Shown: piece by piece, positions 1 to 6,842 of the stretch
Position numbering within the stretch: the first letter of the stretch is position 1
How the letters are laid out: each line of letters starts with the position of its first letter
DNA from: an uncultured Collinsella sp.
Lineage (GTDB): Bacteria > Actinomycetota > Coriobacteriia > Coriobacteriales > Coriobacteriaceae
Length of the DNA: 11,628 nucleotides
NCBI GenBank assembly: GCA_900549135.1
Contig: URNI01000058.1
Location: 1-11,628 of the forward strand
Reading direction: 5' to 3'
Program-made: the position numbers and the translations under genes
The notes under the pieces: model-generated
What the model saw: only the letters and a program-made list of their open reading frames with translations
Told to the model about the DNA's origin: nothing
Databases searched by the model: none

Positions 1-52
1 TGATGGGATCGAAGGTGCCCGGGACGATCACGCGGTTGATGGTGTCATTCAT
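1..52 (-). CDS. coaD: Phosphopantetheine adenylyltransferase, N-terminal 17 codons only (3' part outside window)
   Basis: Reading the minus strand from the ATG at 52-50 gives MNDTINRVIVPGTFDPI and then runs off the window. The stretch VPGTFDPI is the N-terminal signature of CoaD, the nucleotidyltransferase-fold enzyme that adenylates 4'-phosphopantetheine to dephospho-CoA in coenzyme A synthesis. The start is supported by a GGAGG Shine-Dalgarno at 63-59, six bases upstream of the ATG. The gene overlaps the rsmD stop codon by 8 bp, so it is the last visible member of the asp23-fakA-recG-rsmD operon and is probably translationally coupled to rsmD. The rsmD-coaD pair is common in bacteria, which supports the identification. 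Only the fold's first strand is visible, so catalytic integrity cannot be judged. The short peptide is close to diagnostic but the gene is partial. Confidence 0.85.
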   Translation of the reverse strand, partial: MNDTINRVIVPGTFDPI

Positions 53-689
53 GGGTGTCCTCCGAAGGCGCATCCTCGTCATTTTCGTTCTCGTCAGCAT
101 GGTCGTTCTCGTCCTCGGCGGCGCAGCGCAGCAAATCAACCGAGGTAATGCCGTAACGCTTCTCCCGCACGGTCTCAAAACCAGCTGGATGAGCGCCCGC
201 ATCGTATGCGGCATGCTCAAACAGGGCAAAGGCCCCGGGTGCCACCAGCCCCCGCTGGGAAAGATTTTGCAGCAGCTCCTCGACCGGCTCGGCGCCAAAG
301 GCATACGGCGGATCGAGCAGGACCAGGTCAAAGGGGCCGCCCGGCACGCGACCACGCGAGGCACTCGCCAGCACATCGCCGGTAACGACACGCCAGCGCG
401 AGCGGTCGCGGCACAGCGACTCGATATTCTTGGTGATCAGACGGGCGGCATTGCGATCGATCTCGAACGTGGTGAGCGAGCGGGCGCCACGCGAGAGCAT
501 CTCGATTCCCAGGGCACCGGAGCCGCCAAAGGCGTCCAGCACGCGGACCTCGTCCAGATCGAAGTCGAACGCTGACATGACCATGGATGCACATGCCTCG
601 CGCACGCGATCGGTCGTGGGACGGGTAACATCGCGCCCGCGCGGCTCTTCGATCTTACGGCCGCGCCATTCACCGCCGATGATTCTCAT
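45..689 (-). CDS. rsmD: 16S rRNA (guanine(966)-N2)-methyltransferase RsmD
   Basis: A 214-residue Rossmann-fold SAM-dependent methyltransferase that, by family, methylates G966 of 16S rRNA on assembling 30S particles. The start MRIIGGEWRGRKI and RPTTDRVRE (about 23-31) are typical of RsmD. SAM-binding motif I is LDAFGGSGALGIE (51-63), and the catalytic N-methyltransferase motif DPPY is at 126-129. The ATG at 689-687 overlaps the recG stop as ATGA and has a consensus AGGAGGT at 705-699, nine bases upstream. After the usual end of the fold (about residue 190) there is an unusual tail of about 24 residues, almost all D, E, N and H, carrying an internal six-residue duplication. The tail is not part of the catalytic family core. 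Its role is unknown and it may be a disordered or charge-driven extension. The gene sits in an operon between recG and coaD. Confidence 0.95.
   Translation of the reverse strand: MRIIGGEWRGRKIEEPRGRDVTRPTTDRVREACASMVMSAFDFDLDEVRVLDAFGGSGALGIEMLSRGARSLTTFEIDRNAARLITKNIESLCRDRSRWRVVTGDVLASASRGRVPGGPFDLVLLDPPYAFGAEPVEELLQNLSQRGLVAPGAFALFEHAAYDAGAHPAGFETVREKRYGITSVDLLRCAAEDENDHADENENDEDAPSEDTHE
84..120. repeat. Partial tandem duplication encoding the acidic RsmD tail
   Basis: The 11-base word TCGTTCTCGTC occurs at 85-95 and again at 103-113 (plus strand), an 18-bp period equal to six codons. On the coding strand this gives DENDHA followed by DENEND inside the acidic C-terminal tail of RsmD. It looks like a slippage or duplication event that stayed in frame. 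It is too short to be a mobile element. Confidence 0.6.
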
Positions 690-2863
690 CCTCCGCTAAC
701 CTCCTTAAAGATATGTCGATAGCGCGTGGCGACCGCATCGCGCAAGGGGCGCGTCGCCACGGAGTCAAGGTTGCAAGCATACCGCAAGAGCTCGACCGCG
801 TCCAAATGGGCCCATTCGATAAGATCCTCGTCGGCGTCCAGGTCCACAAAGCGCAAGGTCACGCCGCCGTGCTGGCGATAACCCAGGATCTCGCCCTCGT
901 GGCGCAGACGCAGGTCCATCTGGGCGAGCGTAAAGCCGTCCGAGGTCTTCTCGAGCGACTGGAGGCGGTCTTGTGCCGCCGAGGCGCCGCCATTGCCCTT
1001 GGAGTGCGTCATGACCAGGCACGTGCCCGACACGCTGCCGCGGCCCACGCGACCGCGTAGCTGATGCAGCGCCGCCAAGCCAAACCGCTCACCGTTCTCG
1101 ATGACCATGACGGTGGCGTTGGGCACGTCGACGCCCACCTCGACCACCGTGGTCGATACGAGCACGTCGATCTCGCCACGCTTGAAGGCAGCAATCACGC
1201 GGTCCTTCTCCCCCGCCGGCATGCGGCCGTGAAGGCGTTCGATGGTAAGTCCCGGCAACGCCAGGCGCAGTCGGTCGAGCTCGGTTGCCGTATCGTGGAG
1301 CGGCACGGGCACGGTCACGCGGCCCTCGTCGTCGCGGGCGATACCGGGCACGTCTTCAAGCTCATCGGCCGAGTCACTCGGCTCCACGAGCGGGCAAATC
1401 ACGTAGGCCTGCTGACCCTTTTCATGCGCCTCGCGAATGGCGCCGTAGGCCAGGTCGCGGCTCGACTCGGTGAGCACGCGTGTCGCAACGCCCGCCCCCG
1501 GAACAGGTCGATGGCGGATGATGCTCGTGTCCAGGTCGCCGTAGACCGAGAGCGCCAGCGTACGCGGGATGGGCGTCGCCGTCATGACGAGCAGGTCCGC
1601 ACCAGGGCCTTTGGCACGCAGGGCATTGCGCTGGCCCACACCAAAGCGGTGCTGCTCGTCGATGACGACAAGCGAAAGATGCTTAAACGCCACGTCATCC
1701 GAAAGGACCGCGTGAGTGCCAAAGAGGACGTCGAGCTCGCCCGATTCCAACTGCGCATGGATCTGCTCGCGCTCGGCCGCCGGCGTGGCACCCGTCAGGA
1801 GCGCCCAGGACATGCCAGCCTGCGAGAGCAAGGGGCCGGTCTTATCGGCATATTGGCGCGCCAGCACTCCCGTAGGCGCCATAACGCAGGACTGAGTGCC
1901 CGAATCGGCCGCGACAGCCAGCGCGCAGGCGGCGACGGCCGTCTTGCCGGTACCGACGTCGCCAAGCAGCAGGCGGTTCATCACGCGCCCACCATCGCAC
2001 ATATCGCGCAGGATATCTTGGAACGCGGTCTCCTGCTCGTCGCTCAGCGAAAACGGCAGGGCTTGCTTAAGCGCGGCCAGGTGCTCGCCCGCGGTGTGGG
2101 CATAGGGAACCACATCGACCAGGCCGCCGACGTTGCGCAGGCGCAGCGCCAGCTGCAGGTAGAGGCACTCCTCGTAGGCAAGCCGTGCGCGCGCGATATC
2201 GCGCTCTGCCATACTCGATGGAAAGTGGATCGAACGCAACGCGCGGGCATTGCTCATGAGCTTCCGCTTTGCGCGCAGCGGCGCGGGAATCGGATCGAAC
2301 GGATTGCCGACGACCTCGAGCGCGCCGCTTACGATGCGGCGCATCCACGCCTGGCTCACGCCATCGCTCACGTAATGGACCGGCAGGATGGTGCCCGCAG
2401 CACGCCCGTCATCGAGCTTTTCAAAGTGCGGCGAGGCCATCTGCTTAAAACCGTAGGCAAACTCAACCTTGCCCATCACGGCCAGGCGGTCGCCCTGTTT
2501 AAGCTGCTGGGCAATCCAGGGCTGGCGGAAAAAGGCGACCTGCAACACGCCCGTCTCGTCCACCAGCGATACCTCGGTCACCTGCATGCGCGGACGCGGC
2601 TGCTTTTGGACGATGCGGTCGACCGTGGCGATGATGGTGCACACGGTACCGATGGGCGCCATCTCGATGGACCACGAACGGGTAAAGTCGAGGTATCGAT
2701 GAGGGATATGGAGAAGGAGGTCCCCCACCGTCCTAATTCCCAGACGGCGAAGGGCCTCCTCACGTTTACCCGAAACATATTTGAGTCGCGCGATATCCTC
2801 GTCGAGCGCATTGCTCTGGGCAAAGCGCTCCGAGACGCGCGGCACGGAGCACAGCTCGGACAT
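686..2863 (-). CDS. recG: ATP-dependent DNA helicase RecG
   Basis: A 725-residue superfamily 2 branch-migration helicase. By family it remodels stalled forks, Holliday junctions and R-loops. The N-terminal region and OB-type wedge domain occupy about 60-160. Helicase motifs appear in order: Walker A GDVGTGKT (301-308), DEQH (402-405), TATPIPRT (428-435), LHGRM (544-548), and motif VI QLRGRVGRG (601-609). A C-terminal GEILGYRQHGG (657-667) corresponds to the RecG-specific GDxxGxRQ element. Full length and all motifs are intact. About 20 residues between 497 and 520 look like an insertion before the LHGRM motif. The ATG start lies 10 bp after the fakA stop and has only a weak Shine-Dalgarno, suggesting translational coupling to fakA. 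The stop overlaps the rsmD ATG by 4 bp. Confidence 0.97.
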   Translation of the reverse strand: MSELCSVPRVSERFAQSNALDEDIARLKYVSGKREEALRRLGIRTVGDLLLHIPHRYLDFTRSWSIEMAPIGTVCTIIATVDRIVQKQPRPRMQVTEVSLVDETGVLQVAFFRQPWIAQQLKQGDRLAVMGKVEFAYGFKQMASPHFEKLDDGRAAGTILPVHYVSDGVSQAWMRRIVSGALEVVGNPFDPIPAPLRAKRKLMSNARALRSIHFPSSMAERDIARARLAYEECLYLQLALRLRNVGGLVDVVPYAHTAGEHLAALKQALPFSLSDEQETAFQDILRDMCDGGRVMNRLLLGDVGTGKTAVAACALAVAADSGTQSCVMAPTGVLARQYADKTGPLLSQAGMSWALLTGATPAAEREQIHAQLESGELDVLFGTHAVLSDDVAFKHLSLVVIDEQHRFGVGQRNALRAKGPGADLLVMTATPIPRTLALSVYGDLDTSIIRHRPVPGAGVATRVLTESSRDLAYGAIREAHEKGQQAYVICPLVEPSDSADELEDVPGIARDDEGRVTVPVPLHDTATELDRLRLALPGLTIERLHGRMPAGEKDRVIAAFKRGEIDVLVSTTVVEVGVDVPNATVMVIENGERFGLAALHQLRGRVGRGSVSGTCLVMTHSKGNGGASAAQDRLQSLEKTSDGFTLAQMDLRLRHEGEILGYRQHGGVTLRFVDLDADEDLIEWAHLDAVELLRYACNLDSVATRPLRDAVATRYRHIFKEVSGG

Positions 2864-2873
2864 GGGCAGTTGC

Positions 2874-4535
2874 CTACTCGATCGAGAAGATCACAGGATA
2901 GAGCGGCTGCTCGCCACGATGGGCATCAATCTCCAGGTCGGGTTGAGCCTCCTCGATGGCGTCGACGATCTCCTGGAAGGCCTCATCGGACAACTCCTCG
3001 CCGGCCAGAATCGTCAGCGCGTCACCCTCCTCTTCCTCCTGCATGCGGTTGATGCAGTCGAGCGTGACCTGCTTCACGTCGGAGCCGACCACGTCGATGG
3101 AGCCGGCAATAATGCCCATGACGTCACCGGAGTGAATCGGAGAGCCGTCGGAGGCGCTGGAATCACGCACGGCGCGGGTGACCTCGCCATCGCGAACTTC
3201 GCTGATGGCGTCGACCATGGCGGCAACAGCATCCTCGAGCTCGGAATCGGGCAGGACTGCGAACAGCGCGGAGAAGGCCTGCGGGACGGTCTTGGTGGGA
3301 ACGACGGCGACCTTCTTGTCGGTGCAGGCTGAGGCAGCAGCCTCAGCGGCCATGCGGATGTTGCCGTTGTTGGGCAAGATGATGACCGAGGTCGCGTTGA
3401 CCTGGTCCACCGCGCCCAGCAGGTCGGCGGTCGAGGGATTCATAGTCTGGCCACCGGAGACGACCACGTCGACGCCAAGGGACTTGAGGATGTCGGCCTC
3501 GCCGGAACCGGCGGCAACGGCGACAAAGCCCAGCGCCTTGGCGGGCTCGGCGGCCTTTTCCTGATCCTCGTGGATCTTAGCGGTACGGTCGTGGGCCTCC
3601 ATCTCCATGTTGTGGATAAAGACCTCATAGATCTGACCGAGCTGCAGCATGTGCTCGAGCACCAGGTTGGGGGTATTGGAGTGCACATGGATCTTGTAGT
3701 CGGGATAGGCGCCCACGAGCAGCTCACAGTCGCCCATGGAGCCTAGGAACTTAAGGCATTCGTCCTCGTCAAACGGGGCGTCGGCCTTAAAGAGAAACTC
3801 GTTGCAGTAGCGGAACTCCGAGCCCTCCCAGTCGTCGTTAGCCTCGATCTCAACGCGGCCAAGAGCGGCATCGCGGGCAGAGCCGGCGGAGTCAAACGTA
3901 GCGGAGAAATCCTCGACAACGGTGCTGCGACCAAGCGCGGCGGCAACAAAGTTCTCCAGGAATATGGCAAAGCCGAAGGCGCCTGAGTCGACCACGCCGT
4001 TCTCTTTGAGGACGGGCAGCAAGTCGGGCGTGCGGGCGACGGACTGGTACGCCTCGACGACGATAGCATCGAGCGCATCCTCGGCCGAGAACTTCTTCTT
4101 CTCGCACTCATCGGCCTTGGTCGAGACATCGCGCAGGACCGTGAGGATCGTGCCCTCGATGGGCTTGCGGACAGCCTGGAAGGCGACCTTGACGGCACGA
4201 CGGAAGGCGAAGGCAATGTTGGCGGACGTAATAGGCTCGTCGGCAGAGACAAGGCCCTCGGCCACGCCGCGAAGAATCTGCGAGGTAATAACGCCGGAGT
4301 TACCGCGAGCGCCCATGAGAGAGCCGTGGGTGATGGCACCGGCGATGGCCTCCATATCGGCATCGGCGGGAAGGGCAGAGAGCTCCTTGGTCACCGAGGC
4401 GAGCGTGAGCGACATGTTGGTGCCGGTATCGCCATCGGGTACGGGGAAGACGTTGAGCTTGTTGATCTCCTCGGCCTTGTCGGAAACGGCAGCCGCAGCG
4501 ATCGGAAAACAGGTGCGAATGGTCTTTGCAATCAT
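2874..4535 (-). CDS. fakA: FakA-type fatty-acid kinase ATP-binding subunit (DhaL/DAK2 domain, YloV family)
   Basis: A 553-residue protein matching the FakA/YloV family in length and layout. In this family the DhaL domain binds ATP and phosphorylates fatty acids presented by a separate FakB carrier, giving acyl-phosphates for phospholipid synthesis. The N-terminal DhaL domain has NVFPVPDGDTGTNM (28-41), whose Asp residues (34, 36) bind Mg-nucleotide, and MGARGNSG (74-81). The middle domain carries C244 and the HVH triad (H283, H285), which correspond in position to the zinc-type residues I recall for staphylococcal FakA. The C-terminal domain ends in the typical YPVIFSIE. No fakB is visible here. 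The gene follows the Asp23-family gene by 27 bp, the conserved yloU-yloV pairing. The ATG has a GGAG about 12 bases upstream, slightly distant. Substrate is inferred from family only. Confidence 0.9.
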   Translation of the reverse strand: MIAKTIRTCFPIAAAAVSDKAEEINKLNVFPVPDGDTGTNMSLTLASVTKELSALPADADMEAIAGAITHGSLMGARGNSGVITSQILRGVAEGLVSADEPITSANIAFAFRRAVKVAFQAVRKPIEGTILTVLRDVSTKADECEKKKFSAEDALDAIVVEAYQSVARTPDLLPVLKENGVVDSGAFGFAIFLENFVAAALGRSTVVEDFSATFDSAGSARDAALGRVEIEANDDWEGSEFRYCNEFLFKADAPFDEDECLKFLGSMGDCELLVGAYPDYKIHVHSNTPNLVLEHMLQLGQIYEVFIHNMEMEAHDRTAKIHEDQEKAAEPAKALGFVAVAAGSGEADILKSLGVDVVVSGGQTMNPSTADLLGAVDQVNATSVIILPNNGNIRMAAEAAASACTDKKVAVVPTKTVPQAFSALFAVLPDSELEDAVAAMVDAISEVRDGEVTRAVRDSSASDGSPIHSGDVMGIIAGSIDVVGSDVKQVTLDCINRMQEEEEGDALTILAGEELSDEAFQEIVDAIEEAQPDLEIDAHRGEQPLYPVIFSIE

Positions 4536-4562
4536 GGGTATTTGAATCTCCGTTTTCGGATG

Positions 4563-4919
4563 CTAGTTCAGACGGCTCTTGAGCGCGTCGATATGGATGC
4601 CGATCTTAAGGCTGGCGGGATCGATCTGGGCGATCTCCTGCAGAGTGAAGGCAACGGAGCTCGAAAGATTGTGGCAGACGGACTTCATGTTGACGCCGTT
4701 CTCGAGCACGACGTGAAGATCGACCGTAAGGCCGTTCTCGTCGGCGGAGACAAGCACGCCCTTGCGGAGGCGCTGACCGGCAAGCAGGCGCACGCTCTCG
4801 GCGCCCTGGAGCTGCTCAGCCATACCGACAACGCCATAGCACGTCATCGCGGCATAACCGGCAATATCGGCAATAACGTCGTTCGAGACGCTCAGACTGC
4901 CGTTAATGGTCTCAGACAC
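4563..4919 (-). CDS. Asp23/Gls24-family protein (YloU type), GTG start
   Basis: A 118-residue small cytoplasmic protein of the Asp23/Gls24 envelope-stress family. It begins SETINGSLSVSNDVIADIAG, the normal family N-terminus, and has no signal peptide or membrane segment. An ATG at 4952-4950 is in frame and would add 11 residues, but I prefer the GTG at 4919-4917. An AAGGAG Shine-Dalgarno lies at 4931-4926, exactly six bases upstream, and inside the longer reading that Shine-Dalgarno would be coding sequence. The extra residues (MVPRAPDKEIL) do not resemble the family. It is the first gene of the asp23-fakA-recG-rsmD-coaD operon and is next to fakA, as yloU is next to yloV in many Gram-positives. 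The biochemical role is not established. Related proteins are linked to cell-envelope homeostasis. Confidence 0.9.
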   Translation of the reverse strand: MSETINGSLSVSNDVIADIAGYAAMTCYGVVGMAEQLQGAESVRLLAGQRLRKGVLVSADENGLTVDLHVVLENGVNMKSVCHNLSSSVAFTLQEIAQIDPASLKIGIHIDALKSRLN

Positions 4920-4925
4920 AAGAAT

Positions 4926-4931
4926 CTCCTT
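4926..4931 (-). promoter_or_regulatory. Shine-Dalgarno that sets the Asp23-family start
   Basis: The minus strand reads AAGGAG here, six bases before the GTG at 4919-4917. It lies downstream of the in-frame ATG at 4952 and so argues against that ATG. Immediately upstream, 4936-4950 forms a small hairpin (GGTGC, loop CGCGA, GCACC). Confidence 0.75.
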
Positions 4932-4975
4932 ATCTGGTGCTCGCGGCACCATGTCGTGGGAGCAATCATCGTAAT

Positions 4976-4981
4976 ATTCTA
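4976..4981 (-). promoter_or_regulatory. Possible -10 box for the asp23-fakA-recG-rsmD-coaD operon
   Basis: The minus strand reads TTGTAGAAT, giving a -10 hexamer TAGAAT (five of six matches to TATAAT). No convincing -35 is present 16-18 bases upstream. A start near 4969 would leave a leader of about 50 bases. The tRNA terminator at 5078-5107 lies upstream, so the operon needs a promoter between about 5077 and 4920, and this is the best candidate I see. Confidence 0.35.
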
Positions 4982-5051
4982 CAACGAGCGCGCCATGTTG
5001 AGGTGGTGGGTCACGGGATTACATCCTCGACACGAAATGTTGATATGGTAA

Positions 5052-5071
5052 CGTTCGCGAACGGCGATCGC
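5052..5071. repeat. Two adjoining perfect palindromes upstream of the asp23 operon
   Basis: CGTTCGCGAACG (5052-5063) is a perfect 12-bp palindrome, directly followed by GCGATCGC (5064-5071), a perfect 8-bp palindrome. They lie between the tRNA terminator and the candidate operon promoter, about 70-90 bases upstream of its -10. They could be a regulator site, or chance in GC-rich DNA. They do not fit the actinobacterial SOS box arrangement (CGAAC then GTTCG). Confidence 0.3.
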
Positions 5072-5077
5072 GGCATG

Positions 5078-5107
5078 AAAAAACCCGCCACATAAGCGAC
5101 GGGTTTT
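5078..5107 (-). terminator. Intrinsic terminator downstream of tRNA-Asn
   Basis: On the minus strand, AACCCGTCGC, loop TTAT, then GTGGCGGGTT pairs over about ten positions (two G-T wobbles) plus flanking A-T pairs, followed by a run of six T (5083-5078). It begins seven bases after the tRNA 3' end. It should end the tRNA transcript and insulate it from the downstream asp23 operon. The A-tract on the other side gives weak bidirectional potential, but no plus-strand gene uses it. Confidence 0.9.
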
Positions 5108-5113
5108 ACAACC

Positions 5114-5188
5114 TGGCTCCCCGGGTAGGACTCGAACCTACAACAGCGCGGTTAACAGCCGCGTGCTCTACCATTGAGCTACCGAGGA
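5114..5188 (-). tRNA. tRNA-Asn (anticodon GTT), CCA encoded
   Basis: The 75-base minus-strand sequence folds into a full cloverleaf. The acceptor stem is TCCTCGG with CCGGGGA (one T-G pair). The D stem is GCTC/GAGC, and the anticodon stem is CGCGG/CCGCG around the loop CTGTTAA, with anticodon GTT at 5156-5154 (reads AAC/AAU, asparagine). The variable loop is CTGTT and the T arm is GTAGG-TTCGAGT-CCTAC. The discriminator is G, followed by an encoded CCA. It is a single-gene unit with its own promoter upstream (5219-5246) and terminator downstream (5078-5107). No integrase or repeated 3' fragment is visible nearby, so the locus appears not to be occupied by an island on the downstream side. Confidence 0.97.
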
Positions 5189-5218
5189 ATAGGTGCGTGC
5201 TCTCAAGCAACGAAGTTT

Positions 5219-5268
5219 ATTATACGGACGAATCAGCTCAGGGCAAGAACTTTTTTAAGAAATTTTCC
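5219..5268 (-). promoter_or_regulatory. Sigma-70-type promoter with UP-like A/T tract for tRNA-Asn
   Basis: On the minus strand a consensus TATAAT (5224-5219) is preceded by a 16-base spacer and TTGCCC (5246-5241, four of six matches to TTGACA). Directly upstream, 5268-5247 reads GGAAAATTTCTTAAAAAAG plus TTC. This A/T-rich stretch stands out from the GC-rich surroundings and resembles the UP element of stable-RNA promoters. The predicted start near 5212 leaves a leader of about 24 bases before the tRNA 5' end at 5188. Confidence 0.75.
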
Positions 5269-5271
5269 GAC

Positions 5272-5324
5272 CCAGTCATTGGGGACGTTCTTAAACGTCC
5301 AGTCATTCAAGAACGTCCCCAATG
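5272..5324. repeat. Nested inverted repeat between rpoD and tRNA-Asn (REP/MITE-like candidate)
   Basis: CATTGGGGACGTTCTT (5277-5292) and AAGAACGTCCCCAATG (5309-5324) are perfect 16-bp inverted copies separated by 16 bases. Inside, GGACGTT (5283-5289) can instead pair with AACGTCC at 5294-5300 (loop CTTA), so two hairpins are mutually exclusive. The 9-mer CCAGTCATT is also directly repeated at 5272-5280 and 5299-5307. The element lies between the rpoD terminator and the tRNA promoter and contains no gene. Such compact palindromes resemble REP-type elements moved by REP-associated transposases, but I cannot test copy number here. It could also act as a second terminator hairpin, although no T-tract follows the stem on the minus strand. 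Confidence 0.7.
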
Positions 5325-5332
5325 TCTACATG

Positions 5333-5365
5333 AAAGCGCCCCCAAGCGGATGTGCTTGAGGGCGC
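5333..5365 (-). terminator. Probable terminator of rpoD
   Basis: On the minus strand GCGCCCTCAAGC (5365-5354), loop ACATCC, then GCTTGGGGGCGC (5347-5336) forms a 12-pair stem with one T-G wobble. It starts 11 bases after the rpoD stop. Only three T follow, so termination may be incomplete, or the hairpin may protect the 3' end. Confidence 0.7.
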
Positions 5366-5376
5366 CTCTTGCTTGA

Positions 5377-6732
<1,356 letters not shown>

Positions 6733-6737
6733 AGATT

Positions 6738-6744
6738 CTCCCTT
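6738..6744 (-). promoter_or_regulatory. Shine-Dalgarno that sets the rpoD start
   Basis: The minus strand reads AAGGGAG five bases before the GTG at 6732-6730. The upstream in-frame ATG (6747-6745) abuts this site and is preceded only by AGTCCTGTGGACT (6760-6748), a small perfect hairpin without purine-rich ribosome-binding character. Confidence 0.7.
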
Positions 6745-6764
6745 CATAGTCCACAGGACTCAAT

Positions 6765-6773
6765 ACTTTAGCA
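6765..6773 (-). promoter_or_regulatory. Possible extended -10 promoter for rpoD
   Basis: The minus strand reads TGCTAAAGT, matching the extended -10 pattern TGnTAnnnT (hexamer TAAAGT, four of six). No -35 hexamer is evident 16-18 bases upstream. A start near 6758 would give a leader of about 26 bases whose 5' end is the hairpin AGTCC-TGT-GGACT. rpoD may also be read through from dnaG, as no good terminator separates them. Confidence 0.35.
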
Positions 6774-6786
6774 CACACATTGACGT

Positions 6787-6814
6787 CTATACCCAAAAAG
6801 AAGACTGGATATAG
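6787..6814. repeat. Inverted repeat in the dnaG-rpoD gap
   Basis: On the minus strand CTATATCC (6814-6807), a 12-base loop, then GGGTATAG (6794-6787) pair over eight positions with one wobble. No T-tract follows, so it is a poor intrinsic terminator. It lies just upstream of the candidate rpoD promoter and could be an operator, an mRNA-processing hairpin, or chance. Confidence 0.35.
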
Positions 6815-6842
6815 GCGAGAATACGCTGGTTGACCACAACAT

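Noticed and set aside
1064..3052. A 662-codon open frame on the plus strand, antisense to recG and the 3' end of fakA
   Set aside because: It is a shadow of a GC-rich gene on the other strand. Its protein is rich in R, H, A and G without any recognisable motif, it spans two genes whose minus-strand motifs are intact, and it has no clear ribosome site.
5052..5063. SOS (LexA) box
   Set aside because: The palindrome CGTTCGCGAACG has the half-sites in the opposite order to the CGAAC...GTTCG actinobacterial SOS box.
5114..5188. Integration site of a genomic island at tRNA-Asn
   Set aside because: The tRNA is followed at once by its own terminator and then by a core operon. No integrase, duplicated tRNA 3' end or composition shift is visible.
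5272..5324. CRISPR repeat-spacer unit
   Set aside because: Only one inverted element with a directly repeated 9-mer is present. There is no array of regularly spaced identical repeats and no cas gene.
5174..5359. A 61-codon plus-strand open frame across the tRNA promoter and inverted repeat
   Set aside because: It overlaps the tRNA, its promoter and a palindromic element, has no ribosome site, and shows no protein-like composition.
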